Shown here in pieces: positions 31,166-45,049 of a stretch of 64,000 nt of DNA. How positions within the stretch are numbered: the first letter of the stretch is position 1; each line of letters opens with the position of its first letter. The notes under the pieces were generated by a model. That model saw only the letters and a program-made list of their open reading frames with translations. It did no database searches and was not told the origin of the DNA. This stretch comes from Imbricaverruca yamaguchii. Lineage: Eukaryota; Arthropoda; Thecostraca; Neoverrucidae. The position numbers and the translations under genes were made by a program. The DNA is taken from positions 622,501 through 686,500 of the forward strand of contig JAOTOL010001558.1 in assembly GCA_034440575.1 (NCBI GenBank), given 5' to 3'.

Positions 31166-33771
31166 CCGGAAAGAGTTAACCCATGGCGGAGCAGATGCGC
31201 TATGCACGGATTACATGTGGCGGGACAACGCGGACGGGCGTCAGTCAACCAGCTATGACTGGCTGTACAGACGTCACCGCCGGGAATTCCCGCCACGTCT
31301 AGCCCCAACTGCCGAGAATGATGACGTTACCCGACCACAAGTGTGAAGGCTTCGGAGCTCCACACGGTCAGACAGAAATGGAGTGGAGCTCTCGACACAA
31401 CGCGGCACCCAGCAGCTACAATGTGGCTCCAGTTCGACTCCTCACACGTTTTCCCACGGCACCCACGCGCAGAGCGAGTGGCCACGGCGTCGTCGAAAAT
31501 GTCCTATTTGATTGGAGCCGGCCTCTTGCTACACGCTGCAGCTGCACGGTTGTTTTCATGTATTCAGCTCGGATGACACGGCTGATACGCATGATCCAAC
31601 AACTCTGACACGCCAACCGTAGCCTGCCTCGAAACGCACGCCACCAGCCAACCGCACGCCACACACGTGTATATACGTGCATTCTATCTTGGCTTTACAT
31701 ATTGCCAGATATGTCGCCCAGGCACAACAGTGCAGTGTGCATACATGCGCGTGCACAGCGCTGCATAACCTGCCGCGTGATGTGTTCCCCTTCGTCGTGC
31801 AACATGATCGTGCTGCATCGACCGAGGATGCTGCTTCCGACTGGGCAGGAAACATTTGTGGAGTCGGGCGAACAGGCTTTGGCACCAGGCCGGGCCTTTG
31901 GCTTCGACATCATTATAATGACTAAAAGCCGAATCCGAAGCCAATAACAGAGTGCTCTACGAAGCTGAAGCCGAAATCGATATCTGTTGCCTTCCGAGGC
32001 CGAAGCTAAAGCTGAAGCCAATAATCTTCGGCTGCACGAAGCCAAAGTCGAAATAAATGGCAAGATGGGCTTTGAGAAGCCGAAGTCAATGGGTTTGTGT
32101 GACACGAAATAAAGCTACAAAGTTGCAAGTTGAAGAATTCACACCGTGCTTAAGTTTGCTGCGCCAGCTCTCCGGATATACGAGGAAAACAAGGCGTCGA
32201 ATGACCTCCACCAAATCAACACAGACTACCAAGACAGGCCAAGGTGCAATTGAAACCCCCTCTCCATTTCCGACCAACGCAGTTAATATACTTATAGCGT
32301 ACCATGCCATGATATCCATGACGCTTCCAGTCGATAATTGGTGCCCTACCTGATAATTACAAACGTTTCTGGTAGAGAATCACAGAAATCACGATATTGC
32401 GAGGCCGAGCCCCCCAAAAAACAGCGCGAAGCCGAAACTCAAGCCTACCGTGTAAAATAACGCGAAGCCCAAGTCGATGATCAGGCCATCGATTTAAAGT
32501 AGTGCAACGCTAGAGCCCAAGTATAAACAAACATGAAAAGTGGGCTCCATAAAACAAGAACCCGGATTCGTCCCCAAGTCCGCAGGCGAACCACGGATTG
32601 CATAATCCATCTTTTCACTTCTGGATTACGCTACAAACAAGACGGGAACCAGGGACGGCGGATGGAGCTTAAGCCATCGACGCAATGATTTGCGCAATAG
32701 GTTTTGACAGGAGGATGAGGCGGAGAAAGGCTAGCCAGAAATTGTAATTTTACTATATTTCGACCAGTCAGGAGTTAAATACCCCCACCATGTCCCAACC
32801 TCAACAGCAATGAGGATCAACGGGTTCTCTGTAGGTGCGAGAACTATAGTTAATACGTCACAGAGCCTATGACAGAATGCTAACGCAGTGTATGATGGCA
32901 TAACATCGCGGTTATTTACCACAAAAGGAAATGGATAACACCGTTGAATATCCTCTCAGACTATTTGTCACAAAAGAAATAGATAACAGTGCTGGATAGC
33001 CTGTCAGTTAGAAACACTAAACATGTATGTCAATGATTAGGAAGGATGTGTCATAACCTCCTGCAGTTTAATGATACGGTGTCGGTTCACTTTTCCAGGT
33101 AATTTCGCACAGCACTGTTTTGCCACGGCTAATTGGGCGTTGTGGAGCATCGGCCACCATGGGTAAATAGCGACCAATGGCGTTGATTCTGATCTGTTGC
33201 GTGGACAAATTCCGAAAATGGACAGACTGGAACCGAACAGCCCGCTCCACTTCCCCAATCGTAAACAAGACCCACCGGAAACCGGACGCCAGGTGAAGGT
33301 GAACTGGCAGCCAAAATAACAACCATGCATCACATTTGCACAAAAGTAGCTGGCTCGAATTCTTTATATCTATAATAATTGCACCAACTGGCGGTCGTGC
33401 GGTGGCGAGTGCGGTCAACCTGCTCCAAATATTTATGAGAAATGTAGCACTCAGTATGGATAGAACTAGAAAGCTATAGAAAGCAACGCGAAACCACTTC
33501 GTCGAGATCTCCTTCGGACTTGGCTAATGGATACGCACATGGTCTTCCAATAAAAGCACACTGGTGTCCACGCAAAGTGAAATCGTGGAGTGTCTCTTAT
33601 TACGCCAGTAAAACGTGGAAGCTATTCATGCCATTCACTTTTCGGAGTTGCCCACAGTGAAAAAAGCTGAAGTATGATAAACTTGTTCGTGAAAATTGTT
33701 GGAGCGTATCATTTACTGATCATCGAATCGGCATCCTTCCCCAAGTCTCGACATAGTGTTCGCTGATGTAG
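31166..33771. other. Intron DNA; GAAGCC-type degenerate repeat at 31905-32095
   Basis: A run of GAAGCCGAA/GAAGCTGAA words at 31920-32090 is a degenerate short repeat, with a further cluster near 32400-32480. The rest has no supported feature. Frames near 33040-33420 were inspected without a recognised domain. Confidence 0.5.
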
Positions 33772-33832
33772 TTGGTTTGTTATTTGAGTTTTAGGGCGCA
33801 TCGACCAGGTTTGGTAATTCAGCGCCCACTCC
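33772..33832 (+). mobile_element. Miniature hairpin element (family copy 3)
   Basis: GTTATTTGAGTTTTAGGGCG, then CATCGACC and TTCAGCGCCCACTCC, aligning with the copies at 17402 and 46320. Confidence 0.55.
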
Positions 33833-36800
33833 ATGATGTAGGCAGGCATAGATTGTTTTCATACCGCGCTTATACCAGAACCACATCAGCAACTATCATG
33901 CACCCGTTGACTATTACGAAAAGTGATACTCCATTATTTCGTCGCGCAATTTGAGGTTATGCGACTACGTATGATGTAGTGTGTTACACAAAAATAGTTT
34001 TTGACGGCATGATCATCGAGGCTCGCAGAAATAACACAAAATGCCCACTGTAACTTACACTTGCTTTCACCGTGTGCCTAATAGGAATTATAAATAATTT
34101 CAATCACGCTGCTTCAATTCCAGCAACCTTCGTTACTTTTGTTCGGCAATACACACTTCACAAAGAAAAAACATTATGATAACACTAAGAAGCTCCAATG
34201 ACGACGGGCATAGGGGCAAGGGAAAATTTCTTAAACACCGACAGAGTCAGAAGAAGAATGCCATTTTAACACTTTGGAATTGCAGTTGAGCATACCATTC
34301 GGACGTTGGTGCTTGCGTTAATGATTAAAATAACTTATCCAAACACCATGTGATGCCAATAGCGACGCCAGAGCTTCGAAAGGACCGCCCTGTTACCATG
34401 GTAACGAGCATAGGTGACCGGTTGCCAGCCGATGCTCACAGTTTTGGACTAACCGTGGTGTTAGCTGACCAGTCGCACAACGACCCTCACAGTTCGGGAC
34501 TAACTGTGGACGTGCTCGGCGACTCGAGGTCTCTTCTGACATGGCGGAACAGATCAGTGAAGCCCAACGCTCTACCGACTGAAGTGAACAATCAGGCCGC
34601 GCAAATTGTCGGAGACGGGGAGACACTAGCATTGTACACGTGCGACATGTAACTGCACCATAGTAACTGGTCTGGCTAAGGAAACAGGTATTTGCAAAAG
34701 AACCTACATTTTAATTGTAATGCATCAGCTGCGATATGAGTGATTCCAGGACAAATCACCAAAGTGGATCCCAAATTGTTTATTACACTTCTACTGATTT
34801 GAATAAAACAGGTGCGCTGGGCTATATAAGACCCATATTATCATTCTCAGATTTTTTGTTTCTAGGTTAAAGGGTCCACGAGATACAGGTTAGGAATGTT
34901 TTGAAAACGTTCATATAGAAAATCATGCTCATTTGTTTAACCTGCCTCAGGGGGTCATTTTACCCCCGGGGTTGATACTTTTACCCCCGGGGTTGACTTC
35001 GATATAGTAATTTGTATGTGTGGTAGAAGTAGTTGAACTGAACCTCATTTTAAAGTCATTTGTTGATAGGTCACGATTATGTAAGGTTCAAATGCATGAG
35101 AAGTTATGGTGGTCACGTTACGCATTAGTCAGCGATCTACCCCTGAGCTGAAGCTTGAAGTGTGCATCATGGAAAGTATTCGATATGGGAGCGTTTGGGA
35201 GAACTTCGTTCAGAGAAAACAACGGGGCCATAGAGGTTGTCATGCAAGGCCACGTAAGTCCCATTCATTTAAAAAAAAAGATTATGGCTTACGGCACCTC
35301 GTAGAACTTGGTCACGGTTTGTTCTTCTCGTGTCGCTGGAGCCTGCTGACGCGGGGACCACGATTCACCGTCCCTCTGTCGTCACTATTTATGACGTTTC
35401 TTTGCAGACGTTGGTGGAAGCAGCCACACACATCCATGCATAGAAATTGAATAGGCAAATAGTTTGATTTTACCAGTCCGACGACCCTAGAAGGCTGTGC
35501 CCCGGCAGGAGGTACTAAACCCGTTCGAGATGCAGAAGGCACGAAATGTGCAATACTAAACTGTTGGCTACTTGGAGCTACCTTTAGTCAACGTTCGCGA
35601 ATTGAGCGCTGTTTTTTTCTCTCGAAGAAAACGACAGCCCTTCAATCAGGTTTTCAACCTTTGCGAGTCTGAGGCCTTAAAATCGCGTCACCGCTGGCCG
35701 ACAGCGGGCACTCATAACGTCTGTGCGTGATCTGTTCATCCTTGCACGTTGATTGATGTGCTTACGGCCGACGAGCATGCCATTACGCTTACTAGTGCAA
35801 CACTGAAGCTGACGCGTCGCCACTTTATCGCATAGGTGCAATCGCGACACTGACCAGCTGCGTGACTATCACCGACAGTGAGGCGGTCGTGGTCGGTGCT
35901 TTTTTAAAATAAATTTTTCATTTGTCATCCGGGATGCGGCTCAAGGTTTTCATTGGAATGACTCCCAATGCACTCTTCATCCGTTAGAGCTATGCACCAT
36001 GCACCAGCTTTCCAGTCTGTGTCGATCCTTTACATACGACAGATCCATTTAGAACCGGAAAAAAGTCCCACTTATCCCCAGGTCGTTGCGCTAGGAAACA
36101 TAAAAAGAACCATAACTGTGGAAATATTTGCAGCCTCGAGAAAGATTGGAGCATCAGAGGAGAGTGCATTTTGTTTTGGCAACCGAGCACGGCAAGAATG
36201 CATGACAACATTTGTGGGTTCGCTAAGCGGGCAGCATATCATGTCAGTATCCAACGGCTATAAGATGGGTAAATCGCAACCTTTGAGCATTCTTTGAGAA
36301 CTGAGTTGTTCCTCAGCACTGAGATTAAATTCTTCTTCGTCTCAGTGTCCGAAATGTGTACTGTGGCCAATAAACCTACAGCTCGGTCACGTGAATCTCT
36401 TCAATTCAATTCAATCGAAGAGCATAAAGTAACTAATGCTTTGTGCCGTCAGATGGAAAGATAATATGACAGTAGAGATAATTATATATGTGCGCATGTC
36501 GACCACCGCATACGCCGGTCCGTAACCAACATGCGCGACCCTGAAAGTGCCGTGTTGTGTTTACCATTAATGTTAAACCCAGTGCTGGATTTAATATTGG
36601 AGAATCATGCACATGATGCACATATGATGCACCTGCTATGCTTATGAAACACTGAGCCAGATAGGCTTGTCACTGGAATGCGTTGTGTGATATGAAGCAA
36701 TTAATTAAGGAATGAAAGGACCCCGGTCACATAATTTCTCAGAGGACGAACGGGGTTTTACATTGCATGCAAACATTCATTTCGTGAGAACGGGGTTTTT

Positions 36801-39716
36801 CATTGAACGCAAATCTTTATTTCAAGGATAGGTAAGTGTGCATAACTGTGTGACCTCTGAGACCTAACATAAGTGGTTTTAGCACTGTCTCGCCCTCTGA
36901 ACGAACTGTTTTCAGTGACAGACAAATCAAATACATTCCATAATGCGCATTGCCTTCATTTTGATGTCTGGTCACGAACCCATGTGCGACCTCTGTAATC
37001 TTGATACACTTACGTGCACGATTACCTAGGCCTATGAGAAGATTGCTTTAAAATTAGACCCATATTAGTCATATTCTGCAATGCGCACAACACCACCATT
37101 TCGACGTTAGATCACTGGCCAAGCTGTCATCTCTCTTAACATCCGCCGTACTTAGGAATATCATCATTGTATTCTGTGAGCGCACAGTTCTGAAATAACA
37201 CAAAATCGGCTATGTCCATACGCATGCACAATAATAAATCTGGAGGTTAGTTCAGGCCGTGAAACTTGACCTCATTGACATTATGGAGCCAGTTTTATGC
37301 AAAACATTGACCTGAACGGTTAGATAATACATTCGGTGAAGAAAGGGAGCATACCAAAATAAGGTTTTTCAAAAGGTCACGAGGTCAATAAAAGGTCACG
37401 AGTTAACATAACTTAACGTTCACGTCAGCAAGTTAACTATTTGTCTTACCATGGATGGATCTTCCTCTTTCAACTAGTGTGAACGTTTGGCAGGCTGATA
37501 TCTACCATTACAAATATAAACAGTAATATCTATATGTACTTTCTCAGTGACCTCAAAATCTCGATAACCTGCTACTCCTGACAAAATCAAAACCAAAACT
37601 AATTGAGACGTAGAAAACTCAAATCTCAGAATCACAATCTTGCACCTCAAAAACAACAGTCTGGTTTTAGTCCAAATTGGAAGGGTGTAGAAAACATGCC
37701 TCGACGATTTGTCCTGGAATCGTCAATACACTCTTAATACACCAGAACAACTTCATTGTCAGACGTATCTACGGGGACACGATAGCTAAGGTGGTTTATT
37801 TTTACAAATCGACAAATACAAATACAAACAAACACTATTTCGAGAAGAGAAATACACAGAAATGGGATGATTAGCCCCGATATCAGTGTGACGTAAAACA
37901 GGATGAGTATATATCATTGCAAGGAACCGCAGAGTACGCGATATTCCTATTTGAACCACGGCGCAGGCCGGTAAACCATAGTGCGAAAGGCCCGGTCAGG
38001 ATCACCTATACAGGATTTAACTTAGACTTTGACTTGGCCTTCGACAGGCTTATAACTTAGCCGCGACGAGCAATACAATCACAGAACAAGCAAAGACATA
38101 TGGCATCATTCTCCAATAATTGGATGTACTAACACCAGGGTTCTCGTCCGTCTACCCTTCCCCACATCACACTATCCCTCGGTGATGTTTCCCAGCGTTG
38201 ACACTTCATTCCAGCGCGGTGAGTGAGCAGCATGGCATGGGCAGCGAAGAAGTGATGTGCATAGGCGTCGCGATGGATTTTGGATGAGGGACACGAGACG
38301 GCTTTAGGTCAATTTTTACATTCAAAGTCATACGCGCAATGTTACATTTCACGAAGCTTGGGCGTACATGCCAAGCGCCATGGCGATACCGACGGAGCTG
38401 CGAGTGGTGGCTCGCTGTCGTCTCCTCTGCTACGAGATACGATGTGACATCATGCAGTATATAAATGTCTGTTTAAAGCATACAAAATACCATGTCGCAG
38501 GCCACTTCGTTTCAATACCGGAATTGTTAAATTATTGCGTGTTGTTACACAATGCTTCAAATCAGTACCAAGACAATTCAAAATACTTCCAAAAGTAATG
38601 AGATTTGCCAAGTTTCGCTCCCAGGCACCCGACAAGGCGTATCGCTGGTTTACACCATTTGGTACACCATGTTTACCAAACAAACGGGCAACTTGATGTC
38701 ATACCACGGGACCAATTGAACTTATCGTATCAAGACCCAGCCTAGTGCCGGCGCATCAGATATCGTTGCGAAGTTACTATTTATCAAAGGCATGAGGAAA
38801 ATGGTGCGCAACCGACCGCTTGACCTTTCAAGCTGTTGTCGAACGGTTAATTTCCGGGTCGTGTGCACCGATTGCGCCTTCGGACCTTCGGCCAGGATCG
38901 CTGTCGACCTTACCTAGTCGAGTAGAGAAAGCGGCAAATAATACACTATATCGGGTTCTTTGCAAACACCAGGTATCATTCCGAGGCGTATGGAATTTGC
39001 CGTGCTAGATTTTTCAGGTTTCAAGATTAGCTGCGCCACAACAGATAACGGTGTGCACTTCAACTTGCGGAGTGGGTTATTGTCACCGATTACTTATCTT
39101 CTTCAAGTAGGCACGACTCCTCGAATCGCCGATGTTGTAATTCGACTGAAATGATGCTGAAAAGGTGGCTTGGTGACCGTTTGACTACTACACTAGTATT
39201 TTTAGTCTGACCTAATCGCAGAGCGTGGCGAATAAGCCGCATTTTCCCCACCCGGATTTTTCGGGCCATGCTTCAATTGAAAACAACTGACGACCGTGGA
39301 CTGTGCGGTCAAATATCAGTATCCACTACTACAAATATAGATGTTTAATTCTACCCCTTCGAACAGGAACAGACCTCGACTGCAAGCAGGTAAGGCAGGA
39401 TTTTCTTGAAGGGACATACAAAGAACTGACGTGAAACAGAACGCTTTGGATGCGCTTCGGATAACGAACATTTCTGGCTTGAAGTGGTAAAAATCCTCAA
39501 ATTTCTTGTTTCAGTCAGTTAATTTTGGGTGCTAGCTGGGTTGCGAACACCGGGCATCAAAGCAAACGCACAAAACCGAAATTGGGAGAGCTGAGTAGTA
39601 AGGAACGTCAGGACCGGGGCATGGGGCGGAGGACGGTGTGTCCAAATAAAAGTGCACGCAACTGGATGCCACGTTACACACCTACACGCACTCCGGGAAA
39701 AACGGAGACATATACC
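33833..39716. other. Intron DNA, no gene recognised
   Basis: About 5.9 kb with no supported gene. A doubled phrase TTTTACCCCCGGGGTTGA occurs at 34958-34996. Isolated short frames show no known motif. Confidence 0.45.
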
Positions 39717-39961
39717 CAAGGTGAAAATAATGTTTTTTCGTTAGGTGTGAGATGTCGAAACGAGCACAGTAGGATGTCGAAATTTGTCATGGAATTAGTG
39801 TCATTTAAAATGCTTTTGATGCCTCACTCAAATTTGAGCTCACTTCAAGCTGATGGTGTAGGTTCCAAGGAGCAGGATGTCGATATTTCTTGGAGAAGGA
39901 TGTATGTTGAGCATTCAGAAAGTGGTATATTCCACCCTATTTCACGAATAATTTATCACTG
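39717..39961 (+). mobile_element. hAT-type MITE, internally deleted copy with perfect 8-bp target duplication
   Basis: 245 bp from CAAGGTGAAAATAATG to ACGAATAATTTATCACTG. The flanks are CATATACC at 39709-39716 and CATATACC at 39962-39969, an exact 8-bp duplication. Internal words match 11351-11830, with about 235 bp missing from the middle. Confidence 0.95.
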
Positions 39962-39969
39962 CATATACC

Positions 39970-40946
39970 CCGTTTACATGAGCAGGCCAGCCTTCAACGG
40001 AAGTTTCCGATCCGGTCGTATTCGCAAGAAGTACCGATCGCGTGATCCGTTTACAAGAGCAAGGCAGCCACCAGACCAGATTTCTGCTGTTTTCCGGCTG
40101 ACGCGATGAGGTGAAGTGTCGAATATTTGGTGCATATTTTTGCGTTTCTTACTTACCTGCTTCGATGAACGACGCACAAAGGCACACAGGATCAGTGATT
40201 CACATGGTTGGGTTGTTTGGCAGAGAGATCTGCCCAGAGGCATGAGGATACAGAGGCAGGAAATCAGCGTATTTGTGAATTCGAAGGATTTTGGTGGCAA
40301 GAGCATTGGCGAGAACGATTGGTATCTACCTGATGCAGAGATGGATGTTGAAGCAGGATTACGCGCGGCCCGAGCTACATTCATGGTCTGGGTCTGTGGA
40401 CAGTACCTAGTTGAATGCCAGAGGAGCTCGCCGGTATCCATGGAAGGTACGACGAAAGGACGAAGTTAGAACACTCCATCCAATCGCAAAACTTACGGTT
40501 GGGGCACGCACTAATAACGTAACGTTTCAGCGCCGCTTTGAGCTGATGCGTGTCTGATTTGTTTTGTTTCATAACTGGGTTTGCAATTATAATTACAAGC
40601 AAGAAGTTTATTTTTCATACTTACCCTAAATATAATTAAACCTAAGTAGGGAGTAACTCCAAGAAGTGTCATGAGACTTACAACCGTACCGTTAATTGTT
40701 CATGTTTGATGCTAATCGAAAATTCCTCCTACCGAGGTGTAAATTTGTGTTCAGCTTTCCGCATGCTCCGCTATGCCAAAGCCAGTTTATAAGAACATTA
40801 GTTACCTTAGGTTTTCTAATCGTATCGTATTTAGAAGATTTCCTGCTCGGAACAAGTTACCCCGTTTACAGTAAGTCAGTTACTGAGTGACGGTGTGTGC
40901 CACTCAGCGAGTATCGCGAGACATCGATGCGGTGCAACAATCTCAC
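39970..40946. other. Intron DNA, no gene recognised
   Basis: A 156-codon minus-strand frame at 39974-40441 and a plus-strand frame in the same place have no recognised motif or splice context. I do not call either. Confidence 0.4.
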
Positions 40947-41062
40947 CTCGGCGATTTTGACGAAACGCCCCCGCCGGTTCTGCTTGACATCAATGTAGAA
41001 CCGTTTCGACTGGATCTGAAGCATCTTGGAGCCAAGTTCTGTTTCATTGTGAGGCGCTTGAC
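40947..41062 (-). CDS. PURA: Pur-alpha, exon with start of first PUR repeat
   Basis: 116 bp: two bases completing a codon begun in an upstream exon, then 38 codons. It reads [20 protein letters not shown] then [18 protein letters not shown]. This is the canonical first PUR half-repeat, with the basic KR..FY.DVKQN..GRF.KIAE signature. The acceptor is GATTCTCTGTTCCGCAG/GT, a good pyrimidine tract, and the donor is GAG/GTGAGA. The next exon continues IAADGRRSQ in phase. The start codon must be in an earlier exon, probably ending in G so that the split codon becomes GGT (Gly); that exon was not found. A glycine replaces the more usual alanine in ELASK. Confidence 0.95.
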
Positions 41063-41450
41063 CTGCGGAACAGAGAATCAGCTTAGCTGGCCACCAGACC
41101 TACGGGTGCACACGCCAGGCGCCAACAGCTCCACTTCGGCGAAACCCAGCTTTGCTGACAGCGAACGGGAATTCGGATGACAGGCTTGACGCTGTGGCCT
41201 GACACCCAGCACATCCACAGCATGTTGCTGCGGTAGCAACGAAGAATATCACAGCTCCACCTCATCACGTACCGCGGCACCCTGGAAGGCATTTTGTCGC
41301 GATCACGGGGAACTATGCTAATCCGAGTCATCAATAATTATGTAATCAGTAGTATAACTATATAGTCAGTGGCGGAGGGTAACTATGTAACTGTGGGCAG
41401 AAGGGCGGGCGAACTTTCGAATATGCGAATATAAAACCAAACCAGACCAT
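41063..41450. other. Intron upstream of the first recognised Pur-alpha exon
   Basis: No feature recognised; precedes the 53-bp array. Confidence 0.5.
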
Positions 41451-41912
41451 CACGTGGTCATTAGTACCGGCCGGCCGACGCGGCCCACACTGCCGGTACC
41501 ATTGACGTGGTCAGCGGTACCGGCCGGCCGACGCGGCCCACACTGCCGGTACCGGCAGGCCGACGCGGCCCACACTGCCGGTACCATTGGCGTGGTCAGC
41601 GGTACCGGCAGGCCGACGCGGCCCACACTGCCGGTACAATTGACGTGGTCAGCGGTACCGGCCGGCCGACGCGGCCCACACTGCCGGTACCATTGACGTG
41701 GTCAGCGGTACCGGCCGGCCGACGCGGCCCACACTTCCGGTACCATTGACGTGGTCAGCGGTACCGGCCGGCCGACGCGGCCCACACTTCCGGTACCATT
41801 GACGTGGTCAGCGGTACCGGACGGCCGACGCGGCCCACACTGCCGGTACCGTTGACGTGGTCAGCGGTACCGGCCGGCCGACGCGGCCCACACTGCCGGT
41901 ACCATTGACGTT
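41451..41912. repeat. 53-bp minisatellite (about 9 units)
   Basis: The unit is CATTGACGTGGTCAGCGGTA, then CCGGCCGGCCGACGCGGC, then CCACACTGCCGGTAC. Some units are shortened (for example around 41550). It is GC-rich and lies about 390 bp upstream of the exon at 41062. Confidence 0.95.
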
Positions 41913-42585
41913 CAAGGCCGGCGCACACTCGGCAGTCCCCACCTCATGGCGCCGCCGCCATGTTGGTCCGTGCAACACGCCGCCGCCGCCGCGCCGCGCG
42001 CGCTGCGCCGACCCGCACCACCTGACGAGTGGGCAGGGGCGGGGGCGAGGACAGGGCTGGTCAGGTCCGGTCCGGTCCGGTACCTGCTGATTACGTCCGG
42101 CGGCAGTTGTCTTAGGCACGGTACCAACCGACCGAGGACCGGTGACGGTCGGTCCGGGTCTCCGGCACCACAGCTCACCGGACAATCAAAGAGCTAACGT
42201 GTAGCTTTGCTCGGGTAGAATGGGCTCCTCGGTACGACCTTGGTACCAATGTAGTTCGTCCAAGTCGGAGGAATAGGTGGAATAATAAGTTTGAAAGAAA
42301 GCATGGTCAAGTTCAGATCATTTGACGGGCTATTTTTTTGCGCCATGAGGCCACCGTTACAGAGTATAGAGAGTTGATATGCCAGCCGACCGAGCACTGA
42401 TGGGGGTCAGCCCGAGTCTCTGGCACCACAGCTGACCGGACCAAACACCAGCCGACTCGAGTCCGGCACTAGTCGACCAAACCCACATCCAGAGCCCGCC
42501 CACCCACAAATCACCTAAACCTGGTGTCACACTTCCAGCCAATCGACGCCAAAGTACCACCAGACCAGCACGACAGCTCGTCCGG
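41913..42585. other. GC-rich block then ordinary DNA, no exon recognised
   Basis: 41930-42010 is CpG-rich with GCCGCC runs. I looked on the minus strand for a first Pur-alpha exon ending in G/GT; the ATG at 41967 (minus) runs into a stop after five codons, so it does not serve. Confidence 0.4.
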
Positions 42586-42860
42586 GGCCAGCGTCAGAGC
42601 AGCGCCATAGCTGGCCCGGGGTCAGCATCAGAGCAGCGCCATAGCTGGCCCGAGGCCAGCGTCAGACCAGCGCCATAGCTGGTCCGGGGCCAGCGTCAGA
42701 GCAGCGCCATAGCTGGCCCGGAGCCAACGTCAGAGCAGCGCCATATGTGGCTTTGTGCCAGCATTAGACCAGCGCCAGTTCGGCCATACGTGGCGTCAGA
42801 GTCCGGCCAGACGTGTGGCGTCAGAGCAACGCCAGAGTTCGACCAGAAGTGGGACGTCAG
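42586..42860. repeat. 34-bp minisatellite (about 7 units)
   Basis: The unit is GCTGGCCCGGGGCCAGCG followed by TCAGAGCAGCGCCATA. The centre of each unit, GCTGGCCCGGGGCCAGC, is a near-palindrome. Units decay to the right. Confidence 0.9.
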
Positions 42861-45049
42861 ACTCAGAGCTGAGCCTCAGCTGTCCGGGTGGCGGCGGCCG
42901 GGTGGAAGACCCGGCGCTGGCATGAGCAGACACGGCCGCGCCGCTGCCCGTCCACTGCCGCGGTCTTATCGATCGGCCATGAGAGCCACACAAAGGCTTC
43001 TTCTTTGTGGTGGCGAGACTGCGTGCGCGCCTCGGCGGCCGGCCGCGCGGCTGCCACGGCGACCGCCGGCGGCCTCCGTCCGGGTCCGTCCCGGGTCCCG
43101 GGTCCCGGGTCCCAGCTGGAGAGCCGACTCTGGCCCGGTGGACACCAGTGTCCCACATAGTGTTCAATATCATGTCGAGATGTTCAGCGTCCCATCCGAA
43201 CATCCGGGACCACATCTGGAGACCTGATTCCACCTGGTGGTCCCGATCCCATGTGGACACCAGAGTTCTGGAAACCCGGGTTCGGTGTGGCGACTCCGGC
43301 TCCACCTCGCGTGGTCCCTCCGGAATTGGCATCCGGACTGAGCAGAGTTCGGTAGCTGGGCCGACATCACCTTCGATCGCACACACCGTCTCCAATCAAT
43401 GCCGTTTCCATGGCGCACCCGGTACTGATTTCCGTGAGATCGCGGCACGTCGCAGGTAATGGCGCTATACCGGGCTCAAGCCAAACGAGACATTACGTAT
43501 GCACAGACCTGTGGAGCATGTGTCTGAGCACGTGACGCCGCTTAGCTCAAATCCCCGGAAGTTAGATGGTATGAGTGGCTGATGTGCTCATGATTCGCCT
43601 TTGTTAATCCGTGGCGAGGGCCCGGCCGCATTCGCGTGGAATGCCTGACTCACCAGCCGTTCTGGCGCCCCGACCAGACAACTCCAACAGGTTGGGGCCA
43701 CTGCTGCCCTCGGGGTACTCACACAACTCCGATACCGCTCTCGTTGCCGGAGCACAGCACGTCAACCATCGCCCAACATCGGACCGAGTAGAGCCACGTC
43801 ACACCCAAATCCTGCCACCGGTCTGTCACACATCCTTGCACAGGGAACTGCTTAGAAGCGGTTACATCAAAACCGCTTCTACGTGACATTGCAGTTGCAG
43901 TGGACCACAGTCATGACGGTGGCACGAAGGCTTCCAGTGGGTTGATTGTCTGGACTGCGCCTCATTGCATTGTGTATATCTCCCTGTCGCCGTGTTCGGT
44001 CCATGTTTGGACGCAACGATTCAATTTTGCCCTCCATTACCTTGTTAAATATAAAGTGCCAACAGCACTTGTTTCTATGCTGAAGTTGCGTTACTTTAGC
44101 ATTGCTTTTTACAAACAAATCTTGTTCAAAAAGACCTTTATCTATACGCTCGCATTTTATTCGGGCTTAAACCGGTTTCAGCCGGTTAAAATCTGCTAAA
44201 CGGTGTTTCTGTTTGCAGTCGAGGTATAATCACCGCACGATTCCACGGACGTGACATGGCGACTATCTCCAGCATCTCGTCTGACACGCTGAAAACTGGG
44301 CGAGCTGCACGTGGTCTGGGCCGGACACCAACAGCCGGTGTCCGCTGGCACACGACATCAACGGCTGGTCCGACACCAACAGCATTCAGTGGCGTGAATG
44401 CGGCGCGGCCTAGGGTGCCGACCAACATGGAGCGGCGAGACCCACCTTCATATACATTGCCACTGTTTATACTTAATACACCTGTAATTTTTAGTTTACT
44501 ACCGACAACCTAAACATAAAGTTTGATATCAATCTTGCACAGTGTAAACATAACTGAATAAATTTACCTCGGTAAGAATTGCTTCCCTCGGCTCCCCACG
44601 TAAACAAATCAATTCATGCGGCGAAGTTGTCGACGCCAACAAGACACCTAGAAAATACACTATTCAACCGTGCGATTTATTCTGGGAAACTTATGAAGGC
44701 GATACATGCAATTAGACATTTATTGCATGACGAATACCCTCCACCAATGAATCACGTACATTCTCCAGCTCGGTTGTTATGAGATCTCACAATAATCTGG
44801 CAAGATTTGGCTTTCTGTTGCAGTTACGTTTGAATATACATATTGGTAGGCCAGCCTGGTTGAAATTCAGTTTCCTAAAACGCTTCCCAATGATCAAGAA
44901 ATATTTTGTATTGGTTCGCAACATTGCATAGTCAGCATCATCGAGACAAACAATGGTAATGGCAGACGATGGACATATTCAAGCCATCGCATACAGCGAT
45001 GGCTTGAATTACTTACTTGAATTAATTACTTTGATGATCATGGCGACGT
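42861..45049. other. GC-rich then AT-rich DNA, no gene recognised
   Basis: 42880-43330 is CpG-rich with a GGGTCCCGGGTCCCGGGTCC run at about 43090. Overlapping frames on both strands have GC-driven composition. A perfect hairpin lies at 43854-43882. No exon recognised. Confidence 0.4.
43854..43882. repeat. Perfect 11-bp-arm hairpin
   Basis: TAGAAGCGGTT and AACCGCTTCTA are exact complements around ACATCAA. Confidence 0.8.

Larger units (their letters stand above)
26235..40946 (-). other. Pur-alpha intron (about 14.7 kb)
   Basis: It is bounded by GAG/GTGAGA at 40947/40946 and CAG/ATC at 26235/26234. It contains the 33-bp array, TTAA-flanked MITEs, hAT MITEs and long AT-rich stretches. No nested gene was recognised. 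Confidence 0.85.

Noticed and set aside
39974..40441. 156-codon minus frame as a retained exon
   Set aside because: No recognised motif, and the Pur-alpha exons on either side join in phase without it.
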